The notes: generated by a model not told the origin, from the letters alone. DNA of 64,000 bases from Cupriavidus cauae (GCF_008632125.1 NZ_VWRN01000010.1:63240-127239), one strand, 5' to 3'. Positions 26,560-35,860 are shown, counted from the first letter of the stretch. A program made the numbers and translations.

Positions 26560-27159
26560 ATGGCAACGACTGCGAAGAAGAAACCTGCGGCCAAGAAGGC
26601 CGCGCCCGCCAAGAAGGCAGCCGCCAAGAAGGCCGCACCGGCCAAGAAGACCGCGGTGAAGAAGGTCGCCGCGAAGAAGGCCGCGCCGGCCAAGAAGGCC
26701 GCGGCGAAGAAGGCCCCCGCCAAGAAGGTCGCGACCAAGAAGGTAGCGGCGAAGAAGGCGGCACCGGCCAAGAAGGCCGCAGCGAAGAAGGCCCCCGCCA
26801 AGAAGGTCGCGACCAAGAAGGTAGCGGCGAAGAAGGCGGCACCGGCCAAGAAGGCCGCAGCGAAGAAGGCCCCCGCCAAGAAGGCCGCGACCAAGAAGGT
26901 AGCGGCGAAGAAGGCGGCACCGGCCAAGAAGGCCGCGGCCAAGAAGACCACCGCGAAGAAGGCGACCGCCAAGAAGGCCGCGCCGGCCAAGAAGGCTGCC
27001 GCGAAGAAGGCGCCGGCGAAGAAGGCTGCCGGCAAGAAGGCCGCTGCCCAGCCTGCCTCGGCCCCTGCCTCGTCGCCCGCCTCGGCTCCCGCGCCGGCCG
27101 CCAAGACCGCGCTGAGCCCGGCCGCCGCCTGGCCGTTCCCGACCGGCAGCCGTCCGTAA
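26560..27159 (+). CDS. Histone H1-like nucleoid protein (Ala/Lys/Pro repeats)
   Basis: This 199-residue, extremely basic protein is made of [11 protein letters not shown] and ATKKVAAKK repeats from residue 5 to about 165, then a short Ala/Ser/Pro tail ending WPFPTGSRP. It resembles the C-terminal domain of eukaryotic H1 and bacterial H1-like proteins (HctB, BpH1, AlgP). It should bind DNA without sequence specificity and compact it. AAGGAG lies 8 bp before the ATG. At DNA level there are near-perfect 78-bp repeats between about 26700 and 26940, so its length can be expected to vary between strains. Confidence 0.92.
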   Translation: MATTAKKKPAAKKAAPAKKAAAKKAAPAKKTAVKKVAAKKAAPAKKAAAKKAPAKKVATKKVAAKKAAPAKKAAAKKAPAKKVATKKVAAKKAAPAKKAAAKKAPAKKAATKKVAAKKAAPAKKAAAKKTTAKKATAKKAAPAKKAAAKKAPAKKAAGKKAAAQPASAPASSPASAPAPAAKTALSPAAAWPFPTGSRP

Positions 27160-27273
27160 GCGTTGACGCGCGACCTGTGCGCGCTCGATTCCTGCGGGAA
27201 TCCTCGGGGCACCTTCGCGTGCCCGGATGACCGGATACCCCGTATCCGGCCGGCATGACTGTGGTCCTGCCAA

Positions 27274-27305
27274 CCCGCCGCCGGCGACAGCCGCGGCGGG
27301 TTTTT
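27274..27305 (+). terminator. Intrinsic terminator of the H1-like gene
   Basis: Stem CCCGCCGC (27274-27281) with GCGGCGGG (27293-27300), followed by TTTTT. Confidence 0.9.
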
Positions 27306-27397
27306 GTTTGGGGTTCGTCCCAACGCACCGCGATCCGCCCGAACGCAGCGCGACGCCATAGCGGCTCTCCGGGATCGCGCCGCCGGCGCACGCGCAA

Positions 27398-27429
27398 ACA
27401 AAAACGCCGCCCCCTGAAGGAGGCGGCGT
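27398..27429 (-). terminator. Intrinsic terminator of the pfkB/slyB-side operon
   Basis: ACGCCGCC (27404-27411) and GGCGGCGT (27422-27429) form the stem. On the minus strand it is followed by a T run (complement of the A run at 27400-27404). It ends the long minus-strand block downstream of the SlyB-like gene. Confidence 0.9.
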
Positions 27430-27445
27430 CGTGATCGACGGCCGG

Positions 27446-27512
27446 TGAAGCGCGCCGCTCAGTGCGTACGGCTCAGTACGCGGCGCTCAGCGCGTGCCGC
27501 TCAGTGCGTGAC
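27446..27512. repeat. GCTCAGTGCGT-type direct repeats after the SlyB-like gene
   Basis: Four imperfect copies of a GC-CGCTCAGTGCGT unit of 14-16 bp. They run into the last codons of the SlyB-like gene at 27501. Confidence 0.8.
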
Positions 27513-27968
27513 CCGCGTGACGCCGCCCGAGGACAGCAGCCGCACGCGTTCGCCCGGACGGAAGATCTCGTCGGCGTCCTGCGTGATCGCACGCATCTCG
27601 CCGTTGTCCAGGCGCACCGTGATCTCGAGCCCGCGCCGCTGGTCGACCCGGTTCTCGATCGCGCTGCCCGCCATGCCGCCGAGCACCGCGCCGAGGATGC
27701 CGGCCGCCACCGAGCCGCTGCCGCTGCCGATCGAGCTGCCCGCCGCGATGCCGCCGATGGCGCCGCCCGCCAGCGTGCCGACGCCCGATTGCTGACCCTG
27801 GATCATCACCTCGCGCACGCTCTCGACCACGCCGTAGCGCAGCGTCTGTTCACGCTGCGCCTGCCCCGGCGTATAGATGCTGGCGGAGTTCGATTGCGTG
27901 GCGCAGCCGGCCACGAGGCTGGCGGCCGCCACGAGCGCGACGCCGCAGGTTCGGATAAGGGTTTGCAT
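27501..27968 (-). CDS. Glycine-zipper outer-membrane lipoprotein (SlyB-like)
   Basis: This 155-residue lipoprotein has a signal peptide with lipobox SLVAGC (Cys22). A glycine-zipper double segment at about 62-105 (GTLAGGAIGGIAAGSSIGSGSGSVAAGILGAVLGGMAGSAIE) is flanked by a C-terminal beta-like part with basic and Asp residues (EITVRLDNGEMRAI). Proteins of this family (SlyB/PcP) sit in the outer membrane and help envelope stability under divalent-cation stress. GGGGA precedes the start. It is the last gene of the minus-strand block. Confidence 0.9.
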   Translation of the reverse strand: MQTLIRTCGVALVAAASLVAGCATQSNSASIYTPGQAQREQTLRYGVVESVREVMIQGQQSGVGTLAGGAIGGIAAGSSIGSGSGSVAAGILGAVLGGMAGSAIENRVDQRRGLEITVRLDNGEMRAITQDADEIFRPGERVRLLSSGGVTRVTH

Positions 27969-27988
27969 GGTGATTCCCCAGCAAGGGT

Positions 27989-28936
27989 TTACGCGTAACG
28001 GTAGCCGAAGGCCGACTCGAACATCTGGCCGATCTGCTCGCGCGAGACCTTGTAGTTCTGCGGCCCCTGGTGCGCGATCTTGATCGCGCCCATCAGACTC
28101 GCGAGCCGGCCGGTAGTTTCCCAGTCGAGGCCTTCCTCGATGCCGTACAGCAGGCCGCCGCGGAAGGCGTCGCCGCAGCCGGTCGGATCGACGACCCGTT
28201 CGGCCTGCACCGCGGGAATATTGTACTGCCGGCCATCGGCGTGAATGGTGGCGCCGCGCTCGCCGTGCGTCACGATGAAGGCGCGCACGCGCGCCGCCAC
28301 CTCGGCGCTGCTCCAGCCGGTGCGCGACAGCAGCACCTGGCCTTCGTAATCGTTGACCGTCACGTAGCTGGCCAGCTCGACGAACTGGCGCAGGTCCTCG
28401 CCGTCGAACAGCGGCATCGCCTGGCCCAGGTCGAAGATGAACGGAATGCCGGCCTCGGCGAATTGCCGGGCGTGGTGCAGCATCCCTTCGCGGCTGTCCG
28501 GCGCGACGATGCCCAGCCGGGGCGCGCGTTCGCCCTTGAGCGCGTCCTGCACCTGCGACAGCTGCGACTGGCTCATCGCGCCCGGATGGAAGGCGGTGAT
28601 CTGGTTGTTCTCCAGATCGGTGGTGATCATCGCCTGCGCGGTGAAGGTGCCGGGCAGCGTGCGGATGTGCTCGGTGCCGATGCCGAGTTCGCGCAGGTAG
28701 TCCAGGTACGGGCCGGCATCCTCGCCGACCGTCGCCATCACCACCGGCTCGCCGCCGAGCAGCTTCAGGCTGTAGGCGATATTGCCCGCGCAGCCGCCGA
28801 ACTCGCGGCGCATGCCGGGGACCAGGAAGGACACATTGAGCATGTGGATCTGGTCCGGCAGGATGTGTTCGCGGAACCTGCCTTCGAACGTCATGATGGT
28901 GTCGTAGGCGACGGAGCCGCAGATCAGGCTGGGCAT
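27989..28936 (-). CDS. PfkB-family carbohydrate/nucleoside kinase
   Basis: This 315-residue ribokinase-fold kinase has GGCAGNIAYSLKLLGG (PfkB signature 1) near residue 47 and the catalytic DPTGCGDAFRGGLLYG (signature 2) near 252, whose Asp is the base. The N-terminus MPSLICGSVAYDTIM and the IHADGRQYNIPAVQ region resemble bacterial adenosine-kinase-like members rather than fructokinases. The substrate needs an assay. It follows tpx by about 90 bp on the same strand. Confidence 0.9.
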   Translation of the reverse strand: MPSLICGSVAYDTIMTFEGRFREHILPDQIHMLNVSFLVPGMRREFGGCAGNIAYSLKLLGGEPVVMATVGEDAGPYLDYLRELGIGTEHIRTLPGTFTAQAMITTDLENNQITAFHPGAMSQSQLSQVQDALKGERAPRLGIVAPDSREGMLHHARQFAEAGIPFIFDLGQAMPLFDGEDLRQFVELASYVTVNDYEGQVLLSRTGWSSAEVAARVRAFIVTHGERGATIHADGRQYNIPAVQAERVVDPTGCGDAFRGGLLYGIEEGLDWETTGRLASLMGAIKIAHQGPQNYKVSREQIGQMFESAFGYRYA

Positions 28937-28992
28937 GGATGCTCCAAGGTGTTTTGGTTCTGGTGGATCGCTGGTGGTGCTGCTTGTTTTTT

Positions 28993-29016
28993 CCCTCTCC
29001 CGTGGGCGGGAGAGGG
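28993..29016. repeat. REP-like palindrome, second copy
   Basis: CCCTCTCCCG and CGGGAGAGGG with a TGGG loop, then GCAAC and GCTCGC, echo the element at 22331. A T run precedes it on the plus strand, so it is not a normal terminator for the minus-strand tpx. Confidence 0.75.
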
Positions 29017-29028
29017 CAACACGCTCGC

Positions 29029-29529
29029 TTACTTCAACGCCGCCAGCGCCGCGTCATAGTCCGGCTCGTTCTTGATTTCCGGCACCAGCTGGCTGTAGGT
29101 CACCGTGTCGTTCTGGTCCAGCACCACCACCGCGCGGGCCGTCACGCCGGCCAGCGGGCCGCTCTGGATGTCGACGCCGTAGTCGTGCTTGAACTGCGCG
29201 CCGCGCATCGTCGACAGCGGCACCACGTTGCTCAGGCCTTCCGCGGTGCAGAAGCGGCCCATCGCGAACGGCAGGTCGGCCGAGATGGTCAGCACCACGG
29301 TGTCGGCCAGCGCGCTGGCCTTCTCGTTGAACTTGCGGGCGGAGGCCTGGCACACCGGCGTGTCCAGGCTCGGCACGATATTGAGGACCTTGCGCTTGCC
29401 GGCGAAGTCGGCCAGCGTCACGTCCTTCAGGTCCTTGCCGACCAGCGAGAATGCGGGGGCCTTGTCACCGGGTTGGGGAAATTTGCCGCCGACTTCGATC
29501 GGGTTGCCGCCGAGGGTCACAGTGCTCAT
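29029..29529 (-). CDS. tpx: Thiol peroxidase (atypical 2-Cys peroxiredoxin)
   Basis: This 166-residue thioredoxin-fold protein reduces H2O2 and alkyl hydroperoxides using thioredoxin. Peroxidatic Cys60 is in SLDTPVCQ and resolving Cys94 in GRFCTAEG, exactly the family spacing. AGGAG precedes the ATG at 29529 ([10 protein letters not shown]); the longer upstream reading to 29751 is not family-like. It lies between the DUF3426 and PfkB genes. Confidence 0.96.
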   Translation of the reverse strand: MSTVTLGGNPIEVGGKFPQPGDKAPAFSLVGKDLKDVTLADFAGKRKVLNIVPSLDTPVCQASARKFNEKASALADTVVLTISADLPFAMGRFCTAEGLSNVVPLSTMRGAQFKHDYGVDIQSGPLAGVTARAVVVLDQNDTVTYSQLVPEIKNEPDYDAALAALK

Positions 29530-29647
29530 GGTCGCTCCTGGTTGAGGGGGACGCGGCGCGCGCGGCCGGATGCCGCGGCGGCGCATCCCGGGGAATTCGA
29601 GGATGGTTCGGGTGTTCGGCGATGCATCAGCGATGCATTCGGGATGC

Positions 29648-30640
29648 TCAGGGATAAAACACCGACACGCGGTAGTTGTCCGCTGCCTGCCGAGTCCGGA
29701 ATCGTACCTGAAGGGGCAGCTCGGCGCCCGCCTGCAGGCCCGCGGCGCCATCCGGATCGCGCGCGCGGTGGGCCGCCGGGAGGTAGTCGGCCGGCATCAG
29801 CACGCGCCGCTGCAGCGGGCGGTCCTGCGCGTCGGTCAGCACCAGCTCGATCGCCGGCAGCGCCACCACCGCGCGGCCCTGGTTGCGCAGCGTCATCGTC
29901 AGCAGATAGTCCTCGGTGCCGGCATCGGGCATCTGCAGTTGCGAGCCGTCGATGCGCAGCGCGGACAGCTGCTTCGCCGACGGCACGCGGCAGCCCAGCG
30001 GCGCGCAGGCGGCCTCGAGCCACGGCCGCAGCGCGGGCACGCGTCCGGCCAGTTCGGTGCGCCACAGCAGCGCCGCGGCGAGCAGTGCCAGCAGTGCGGC
30101 CAGTACCGCGGCGGCCGCGGCCCAGCGCAGGCGACGGCGGCGTGCGGCCGCCCGCCGCGCCGCCAGTGCGGCCTCTTCGGGCGTGCCGGACAGATCGGCG
30201 GAGAAGGGAACGGTGTCGGGGGCGGCGCCGCCTTGCCAGCGGCGCATGGCGTGTTCGCGCGCGATCGCGCTCGGGGCGATCTCGTTGGATTCGGCGGCCC
30301 GTGCGCGCAGATAACCGCCGGCGCTCAGGCCGGCTTTGGTGCCGACGTTGGTGCCGACGTTGGTGCGGGCGTTTGCGTCGGCGTTTGCGTTGGGTTGGGC
30401 AGTGGTCCCGACGTTGGTGCCGGTGTTGGCGTCGGCGCTGGCGTCGGCATTGGTGCCAACGTCGCTGTCGGCATTGGTGCCCGCATTGGTGTCCGCATCG
30501 CTGCCGGCGTTCGTGCCGGCGTTGGCACCGGAGCGGGTGCCAGGGTCCATGCCGCCATCGCGGCCGGCATGCCGCGGCCCGGCCTCGCGCCGGGCGTCTT
30601 CAGGGAGTTCGGAGTGATCGGCGTCAGGGGCGGGTGCCAT
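29648..30640 (-). CDS. DUF3426 membrane protein lacking the usual zinc ribbon
   Basis: This 330-residue protein has a basic stretch and one membrane segment ([27 protein letters not shown], about 168-195). The C-terminal DUF3426 domain follows ([46 protein letters not shown]). Homologues normally begin with a CxxC...CxxC zinc ribbon. Here the first 110 residues are Gly/Thr/Asn/Ala/Asp repeats such as [15 protein letters not shown], and no CxxC is found in any frame. It overlaps the prmA end by 17 bp. The ribbon therefore seems lost or replaced by repeat expansion. Confidence 0.75.
   Translation of the reverse strand: MAPAPDADHSELPEDARREAGPRHAGRDGGMDPGTRSGANAGTNAGSDADTNAGTNADSDVGTNADASADANTGTNVGTTAQPNANADANARTNVGTNVGTKAGLSAGGYLRARAAESNEIAPSAIAREHAMRRWQGGAAPDTVPFSADLSGTPEEAALAARRAAARRRRLRWAAAAAVLAALLALLAAALLWRTELAGRVPALRPWLEAACAPLGCRVPSAKQLSALRIDGSQLQMPDAGTEDYLLTMTLRNQGRAVVALPAIELVLTDAQDRPLQRRVLMPADYLPAAHRARDPDGAAGLQAGAELPLQVRFRTRQAADNYRVSVFYP
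30335..30545. repeat. GTTGGTGCCGAC-type minisatellite inside the DUF3426 gene
   Basis: About 200 bp of degenerate 6-, 12- and 18-bp units (GTTGGTGCCGACGTTGGTG and variants) code in the minus frame for the GTN/ADAN repeats of the N-terminal extension. Confidence 0.85.
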
Positions 30641-31535
30641 GCAGACACACCCAGCCTTCGTCGCTGCGCCAGACGCTCAGCGGCAGCCACGGCGCATAGG
30701 CGGCGGCGACCTCGTCGGCCTGCCGTTCGAGCACGCCCGACAGCACCAGCCGGCCGCCCGGCCGTACCCGCGCGCTCAGCATCGCGGCCATCAGCTTCAG
30801 CGGGTTGGACAGGATATTGGCGACCACCAGGTCGTGGGTCGTGGCGCCGGTGGAGGCAGCCAATGCCGCGGCGTCGTCCGGCAGCGCGAAGGTCGCGCTG
30901 ACACGGTTGCGCTCGGCGTTGTAGCGCGAGGCCTCGACCGCGTTCGGATCGATATCGACGCCGAGCGTGTCGCCGGCGCCGAGCTTCTTCGCGACGATGG
31001 CCAGGATGCCCGAGCCGCAGCCGTAGTCGAGCACGGTCTCGCCCGGGATCAGGTTCTGCTCGAGCCACTGCATGCACAGCCGCGTGGTCGGATGGCTGCC
31101 GGTGCCGAAGGCCAGGCCCGGATCGAGTTCGAGCACGACGGCGTCGGGTTCCGGGGCATCGTGCCAGGACGGCACCACCCAGATGCGCTCGCCGATGCGG
31201 ATCGGCTCGAACTGCGACTGCGTCAGCCGCACCCAGTCCTGGTCCTCGACGCTGCGCACCTCGCTGGCTGGCACCGCGCAGCCCAGCGCGTTGGCCGCGG
31301 CGGCCAGCACCAGCGCCGGGTCGGTGTCCGCGTCGAACAGCGCCACCAGCCGCGAGTGCTGCCATGCCAGCCGGGTCGGTTCCATGCCCGGCTCGCCAAA
31401 CAGCGGCTGCTCATCGGGCGTGTCGGCGTCAGCGTCCTCGACCGAGACCGACAGCGCTCCCAGCTCGAACAGCGCGTCGGACCAGGCCTCGGCCTGATCC
31501 TGGGCAATCTCGATTACACATTCCTGAAATGCCAC
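30624..31535 (-). CDS. prmA: Ribosomal protein L11 methyltransferase
   Basis: This 303-residue SAM-dependent enzyme trimethylates L11 lysines and the N-terminus. The N-terminal L11-binding domain ([22 protein letters not shown]) is joined to a Rossmann domain: [32 protein letters not shown] and [10 protein letters not shown] (the NPP-like catalytic region). Length is normal. It follows accC by 94 bp in the same operon, an arrangement known in proteobacteria. Confidence 0.96.
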   Translation of the reverse strand: MAFQECVIEIAQDQAEAWSDALFELGALSVSVEDADADTPDEQPLFGEPGMEPTRLAWQHSRLVALFDADTDPALVLAAAANALGCAVPASEVRSVEDQDWVRLTQSQFEPIRIGERIWVVPSWHDAPEPDAVVLELDPGLAFGTGSHPTTRLCMQWLEQNLIPGETVLDYGCGSGILAIVAKKLGAGDTLGVDIDPNAVEASRYNAERNRVSATFALPDDAAALAASTGATTHDLVVANILSNPLKLMAAMLSARVRPGGRLVLSGVLERQADEVAAAYAPWLPLSVWRSDEGWVCLHGTRP

Positions 31536-31629
31536 GCGCTTTCCCCATGCTGGCCGCCTGCCGTGGTCGGCGGGGCGGCCGTCAAACTGCCTGCTGCAGC
31601 CGGCCCGGCTCGGACCGGCCCGAACCGGC

Positions 31630-32997
31630 TCAGACCTTCTCGCCCTTGGCCACGCTCTTCTGGGCCAGGCGGTGCTCCAGATAATGGATGCTGGTGCCGC
31701 CTTCGACGAAGTTGGCGTCGAGCATCAGCTCGCGGTGCAGCGGCACATTGGTCAGGATGCCGTCGACCACCATCTCCGACAGCGCGATCCGCATGCGCGC
31801 GATGGCCTGCTCGCGGGTGGCGCCGTAGGTGATCAGCTTGCCGATCATCGAATCGTAGTGCGGCGGCACGAAATAGCCATCATACGCGTGCGAATCGACC
31901 CGCACGCCGGGGCCGCCCGGCGCGTGCCAGGCGGTGATGCGGCCCGGCGACGGCGTGAACTTGAACGGATCTTCGGCGTTCACGCGGCATTCGATCGCGT
32001 GGCCGCGGAACTGCACGTCCTTCTGGCGATAGCGCAGCTTCTCGCCGAAGGCGATGCGGATCTGCTCCTGCACGATGTCGATGCCGGTGATCATCTCGGT
32101 CACCGGATGCTCGACCTGCACGCGCGTGTTCATCTCGATGAAGTAGAACTCGTTGTTTTCGTACAGGAACTCGAACGTGCCGGCGCCGCGGTAGCCGATC
32201 TTCTTGCAGGCCTCGGCGCAGCGGTCGCCGATCCGCTCGATCAGGCGGCGCGGAATGTGCGGTGCCGGCGCTTCCTCGATGACCTTCTGGTGGCGGCGCT
32301 GCATCGAGCAGTCGCGCTCGCCCAGCCAGATCGCCTGGCGATGCTGGTCGGCCAGCACCTGGATCTCGATATGCCGGGGGTTCTCCAGGAATTTCTCCAT
32401 GTAGACCTCCGGATTGCCGAACGCGCGGCCCGCCTCCTCGCGCGTCATGTTGACGGCGTTCAGCAGCGCGGCCTCGGTGTGCACCACGCGCATGCCGCGC
32501 CCGCCGCCGCCGCCGGCCGCCTTGATGATGACCGGATAGCCGACCCGGCGCGCGGTAGCCAGGATCTCCTTCGGATCCTCGGGCAGCGCACCTTCGGAGC
32601 CCGGCACGCACGGCACGCCGGACTTGATCATGGCCTGCTTGGCCGACACCTTGTCGCCCATCAGCCGGATGCATTCCGGGGTCGGGCCGATGAAGACGAA
32701 GCCGGACTTTTCCACGCGCTCGGCGAAGTCGGCGTTCTCCGACAGGAAGCCGTAGCCCGGGTGGATCGCCTGTGCGTCGGTGACCTCGGCCGCCGAGATG
32801 ATGGCGGGCATGTTGAGGTAGGACTGGGGGGAGGGCGCCGGGCCGATGCAGACGGCTTCGTCGGCCAGCTTGACGTACTTGGCCTCCTTGTCGGCTTCGG
32901 AATAGACCACCACGGTCTTGATGCCGAGCTCGCGGCAGGCGCGCTGGATGCGAAGGGCGATTTCGCCGCGGTTCGCGATCAGTATTTTTTCGAACAT
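31630..32997 (-). CDS. accC: Acetyl-CoA carboxylase, biotin carboxylase subunit
   Basis: This 455-residue ATP-grasp enzyme carboxylates the biotin on AccB, the first step of fatty-acid synthesis. The start [17 protein letters not shown] is standard. The glycine-rich ATP loop is [11 protein letters not shown], metal and substrate residues are in [18 protein letters not shown], and [13 protein letters not shown] follows. Length is normal (about 450). It lies downstream of accB, separated by 156 bp with a hairpin. Confidence 0.97.
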   Translation of the reverse strand: MFEKILIANRGEIALRIQRACRELGIKTVVVYSEADKEAKYVKLADEAVCIGPAPSPQSYLNMPAIISAAEVTDAQAIHPGYGFLSENADFAERVEKSGFVFIGPTPECIRLMGDKVSAKQAMIKSGVPCVPGSEGALPEDPKEILATARRVGYPVIIKAAGGGGGRGMRVVHTEAALLNAVNMTREEAGRAFGNPEVYMEKFLENPRHIEIQVLADQHRQAIWLGERDCSMQRRHQKVIEEAPAPHIPRRLIERIGDRCAEACKKIGYRGAGTFEFLYENNEFYFIEMNTRVQVEHPVTEMITGIDIVQEQIRIAFGEKLRYRQKDVQFRGHAIECRVNAEDPFKFTPSPGRITAWHAPGGPGVRVDSHAYDGYFVPPHYDSMIGKLITYGATREQAIARMRIALSEMVVDGILTNVPLHRELMLDANFVEGGTSIHYLEHRLAQKSVAKGEKV

Positions 32998-33108
32998 AGT
33001 CTCTCTCTGCGCAGCAGAAGGGCGGTCACAGAAGGGCGGTTACGCCGGGGGCCGGCCACGAACGCCGCGTTGCGACCGGCCGCCGGCACCGCACGCCGCC
33101 ACGCGAAA

Positions 33109-33127
33109 CGCCCGCATGGTGCGGGCG
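33109..33127 (-). promoter_or_regulatory. Hairpin between accB and accC
   Basis: An 8-bp inverted repeat, CGCCCGCA and TGCGGGCG, with a 3-base loop lies 27 bp after the accB stop; on the minus strand only TTT follows. It could be a weak terminator or a processing site setting the accB:accC ratio, which is kept uneven in bacteria. Confidence 0.55.
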
Positions 33128-33153
33128 TGGGGCGCGGCATGCGGTCCTCGGAA

Positions 33154-33615
33154 TCAGCCGATGACGAACAGCGGCTGGCCGTATTCGACCGCCTGGCCGT
33201 TCTCGACCAGGATTTCCTTGATCACGCCGGCCTTGTCGGACTCGATCTCGTTGAGCAGCTTCATCGCCTCGATGATGCAGACGGTCTGGCCTTCCTTGAC
33301 CGTGTCGCCGACGTTGACGAAAGGCGCCGCGCCGGGCGACGGCGCGCGATAGAAGGTGCCGACCATCGGCGAGGTCACGACGTGGCCCGCGGGCAGCTGG
33401 GGCGCGGCCGGTTCGGCGGGGATCGCGGCGGGAGCGGCGGCCGGAGCCGGCGCCGCGGCGATCGCCGGGGCGGCCTGCATCGGCATCGCCTGGGCGACCA
33501 CCTGGGGCGGCGCCTTGACGATGCGCACCTTGCCTTCGCCCTCGGTGACCTCCAGCTCGGAGATGCCGGATTCGGCCACCAGGTCGATCAGCGTCTTCAG
33601 CTTGCGCAGGTCCAT
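33154..33615 (-). CDS. accB: Biotin carboxyl carrier protein of acetyl-CoA carboxylase
   Basis: This 153-residue carrier has an N-terminal interaction segment ([23 protein letters not shown]), an Ala/Pro-rich linker (about 40-75) and a biotinyl domain starting [11 protein letters not shown]. Biotin attaches to Lys119 in EAMKL. It carries carboxybiotin from AccC to the AccAD transferase. It is upstream of accC and downstream of aroQ on the minus strand. Confidence 0.97.
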   Translation of the reverse strand: MDLRKLKTLIDLVAESGISELEVTEGEGKVRIVKAPPQVVAQAMPMQAAPAIAAAPAPAAAPAAIPAEPAAPQLPAGHVVTSPMVGTFYRAPSPGAAPFVNVGDTVKEGQTVCIIEAMKLLNEIESDKAGVIKEILVENGQAVEYGQPLFVIG

Positions 33616-33786
33616 CTTCTATCCTCCTGAATCGGGTTGTCCGGCACCGCCGCGATGGCGGGGGCCCGGAGAAAATCGTTGCGGCCGGCAATCGCGCCGC
33701 CGCGCCGGGCACGCGAGGTAGCCGGCGAGGGCGCGCACACCGGCGCGCGCCATGGGTACTGTGTCTGTTTCTGTTCGACGCGGGGG

Positions 33787-34275
33787 TCAGGCCCCGGGTG
33801 GCGCCTGTTCCTGCCCGAGGGCGTAGTCCAGCGCCAGCAGGTAGCCCTGCCAACCCAGCCCGCAGATCACGCCGACCGCCAGATCGGAAAAATAGGACCG
33901 ATGGCGGAAGCTCTCGCGGCGATGCACGTTCGACAGGTGGACTTCGACGAACGGTATCGACACGCCCGCCAGCGCGTCGCGCAACGCCACGCTGGTGTGC
34001 GTGTAGGCGGCGGGATTGATGATGATGAAATCCACACCCTGCTCGCGCGCGGCGTGGATGCGGTCGATCAACGCACCTTCATGGTTGGACTGGAAGGTCG
34101 CCAGCCCGATGCCTGCCGCGGCCGCACGCTGCGCCAGGGCGGCATCGATGTCGGCCAGCGTGGTCGTGCCATACATCTGCGGCTCCCGCGTGCCCAGCAA
34201 ATTCAGGTTCGGTCCATGGAGGACCAGCACCTGACGGTAGCGGGCGGCGCTAGGGCTTGGACGGATATCGGTCAC
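33787..34275 (-). CDS. aroQ: 3-Dehydroquinate dehydratase, type II
   Basis: This 162-residue shikimate-pathway enzyme converts 3-dehydroquinate to 3-dehydroshikimate. It forms dodecamers. Motifs: [15 protein letters not shown] with the catalytic Arg, Tyr35 in the lid, [26 protein letters not shown] and [15 protein letters not shown] (His). It precedes accB by about 170 bp, an order common in proteobacteria. Confidence 0.97.
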   Translation of the reverse strand: MTDIRPSPSAARYRQVLVLHGPNLNLLGTREPQMYGTTTLADIDAALAQRAAAAGIGLATFQSNHEGALIDRIHAAREQGVDFIIINPAAYTHTSVALRDALAGVSIPFVEVHLSNVHRRESFRHRSYFSDLAVGVICGLGWQGYLLALDYALGQEQAPPGA

Positions 34276-34347
34276 GGCAGCTCGACCAGTTCTACGAAAT
34301 TGCGCGGAGATTACCGTAGCTTAGAGGGATTTGTCTAGCACACGGTA

Positions 34348-34374
34348 CAAGGCGGATCCGCGAATCCCGCCTTG
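34348..34374. other. Inverted repeat between tlpA and aroQ
   Basis: CAAGGCGG (34348-34355) and CCGCCTTG (34367-34374) form an 8-bp stem with an 11-base loop. No T run follows on the minus strand, so it is not a standard terminator. An operator or processing site is possible. Confidence 0.4.
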
Positions 34375-34516
34375 CAGGGGCACTATGCATCGCATTTGAC
34401 CGAGCCGGGCCTTGTCATCGCCCCGTGCTGCACCATTTCGCCACAATTGCGGACCGGTTCGCCGCAGAAGGCGGCAAAACCACGTTCGCGGCACCTGCGC
34501 CGCGGCGCCCGCGCCG

Positions 34517-35095
34517 TTATCCCTTTGGCAGCACGGCGCGCAGTTCGTCGGGCATCACGCGTCCCATCTTGCGCATCCGCACCACGCCATCGGGATCGAT
34601 CACCACCGTATAGGGCAGGCCGCCTGCGGCATTGCCGAAGCTGCGGGTCAGTTCGGTACCGGCAAAGCCGGCCACCGCCAACGGGTAGGCGACCGGGACC
34701 TTCTGGACGAACTCGCGGATATTGCTGGCCGAATCGATGCCGATGCCGACAAATTCGACGCCGCGCGACTGGTATTCCTTGTGCAGGGCGGTCAGGTCGG
34801 GCATCTCTTCCACGCAGGGGCCGCACCACGGCGCCCAGAAGTTGACGACCACCGTCTTGCCGCGCAGCGCGTCCATCCGGATCGGCTTGCCGTCCGCATC
34901 CGGCAGCTCGGTGCGGTACAGCGCTTCGACCGCCTGGTCGCTGGCCGGCTGCGGCGAGAAGACCCGGTGGCCGACCACGGCGCCGGCAATCGCGGCGGCG
35001 ACGGCGATGGCCAGCCAGAACCACAGGCGGCCGCGACGAACCGGCTGCGGCGCGGAAGGTGGCGAAGGCGGGGCGGAGGACGTGGACGGTTTCAT
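34517..35095 (-). CDS. TlpA/ResA-like membrane-anchored thioredoxin
   Basis: This 192-residue protein has an N-terminal membrane anchor (about 24-44: LWFWLAIAVAAAIAGAVVG) and a periplasmic thioredoxin-like domain of the TlpA/ResA class. The active site is WAPWCGPC (Cys91/Cys94), with a cis-Pro loop at GGLPYTVVIDPDG. It should reduce or isomerise disulphides in exported proteins, perhaps apocytochromes or CuA sites. It is the first gene of the minus-strand block leading to aroQ. Confidence 0.9.
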   Translation of the reverse strand: MKPSTSSAPPSPPSAPQPVRRGRLWFWLAIAVAAAIAGAVVGHRVFSPQPASDQAVEALYRTELPDADGKPIRMDALRGKTVVVNFWAPWCGPCVEEMPDLTALHKEYQSRGVEFVGIGIDSASNIREFVQKVPVAYPLAVAGFAGTELTRSFGNAAGGLPYTVVIDPDGVVRMRKMGRVMPDELRAVLPKG

Positions 35096-35149
35096 GGGGC
35101 CTCTGGCAAGGAAGACGAAGAGATGGCGCCAGATGGGCGCCGGTTCTAT

Positions 35150-35860
35150 TTATATGGTGTCGCCGTCGGGGGCCGGGTTGCCGGCCGCCGCCTCGTCCGC
35201 GGCGATCAGCGTGCGCAGCGCACCCTCGTCGATCCGCAGTGGCCGGCCGCCTGGCTCGCCGCGGGCGCCGCGTTCGTCGTTGGCGTCATACAGCGCAATA
35301 TGGATGCCGACCGGCGCGCCCAGTTCGGCGCGGACCTCGCCGGCCAGCAGGCGCGCCTCGCGCTGCGCCGGCCACTGGCCGCGCCACAGGAAGCTCAGCG
35401 TCTCGACCTCGCCGCGGTTGGCGAAGTGGCGGGATTCGCTGGTCTCGAAGTCGACGCCGGCGTTCAGCAGGTGCAGCGCGACATCCTTGGGGCTGTCGCA
35501 GAAGCACTGCAGATGGATGTCGGAATGCTCGGTCGCGGTGCCGTTGAGCACCGCGCCGGCCAGATACGGGCGGAATCCGGCCAGATCCTGCATCGCCAGC
35601 AGGGCCACGCGGCGCAGCAGCGCCAGGATGCGCGGCTGGCTGTCGGCATGGAACAGCGCCTGATAGGCGCGCACCTCGTCCTCGACCATCTCGTTGTCGG
35701 GCAGCCAGTCGCCCGCGATGCGCACGTCGCCGAGCAGTTGGCGGGCGGCCTTGCGCTTGGCGGTGGCGTAGTCGGCGCCATCCTCGGCGATCATCCGGGC
35801 GGCGGCTTGCGCGATCTCGTTGCGCAGGCGCGCCGGATCGATGGGGGTACGTCGTGACAT
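35150..35860 (-). CDS. Uncharacterised protein next to mpl
   Basis: This 236-residue soluble protein begins MSRRTPIDPARLRNEIAQAAARMIAEDG and contains ATAKRKAARQLLGD, LAGAVLNGTATEHSDIHLQCFCD and GVDFETSESRHFANRGEVETL. The G(A)VLNGTA..SDI stretch resembles a nucleotidyltransferase-type GS..D motif, which is only a suggestion. Homologues in this position are often labelled UDP-N-acetylmuramate-alanine ligase, but no Mur ligase motif is present. It is divergent from mpl, with 220 bp between them. The function is unknown. Confidence 0.75.
   Translation of the reverse strand: MSRRTPIDPARLRNEIAQAAARMIAEDGADYATAKRKAARQLLGDVRIAGDWLPDNEMVEDEVRAYQALFHADSQPRILALLRRVALLAMQDLAGFRPYLAGAVLNGTATEHSDIHLQCFCDSPKDVALHLLNAGVDFETSESRHFANRGEVETLSFLWRGQWPAQREARLLAGEVRAELGAPVGIHIALYDANDERGARGEPGGRPLRIDEGALRTLIAADEAAAGNPAPDGDTI

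Noticed and set aside
30325..31365. A 346-codon minus frame in the DUF3426/prmA area with Ala/Pro/Thr repeats
   Set aside because: It is an alternative frame of the minisatellite and of prmA. The prmA frame has all family motifs.
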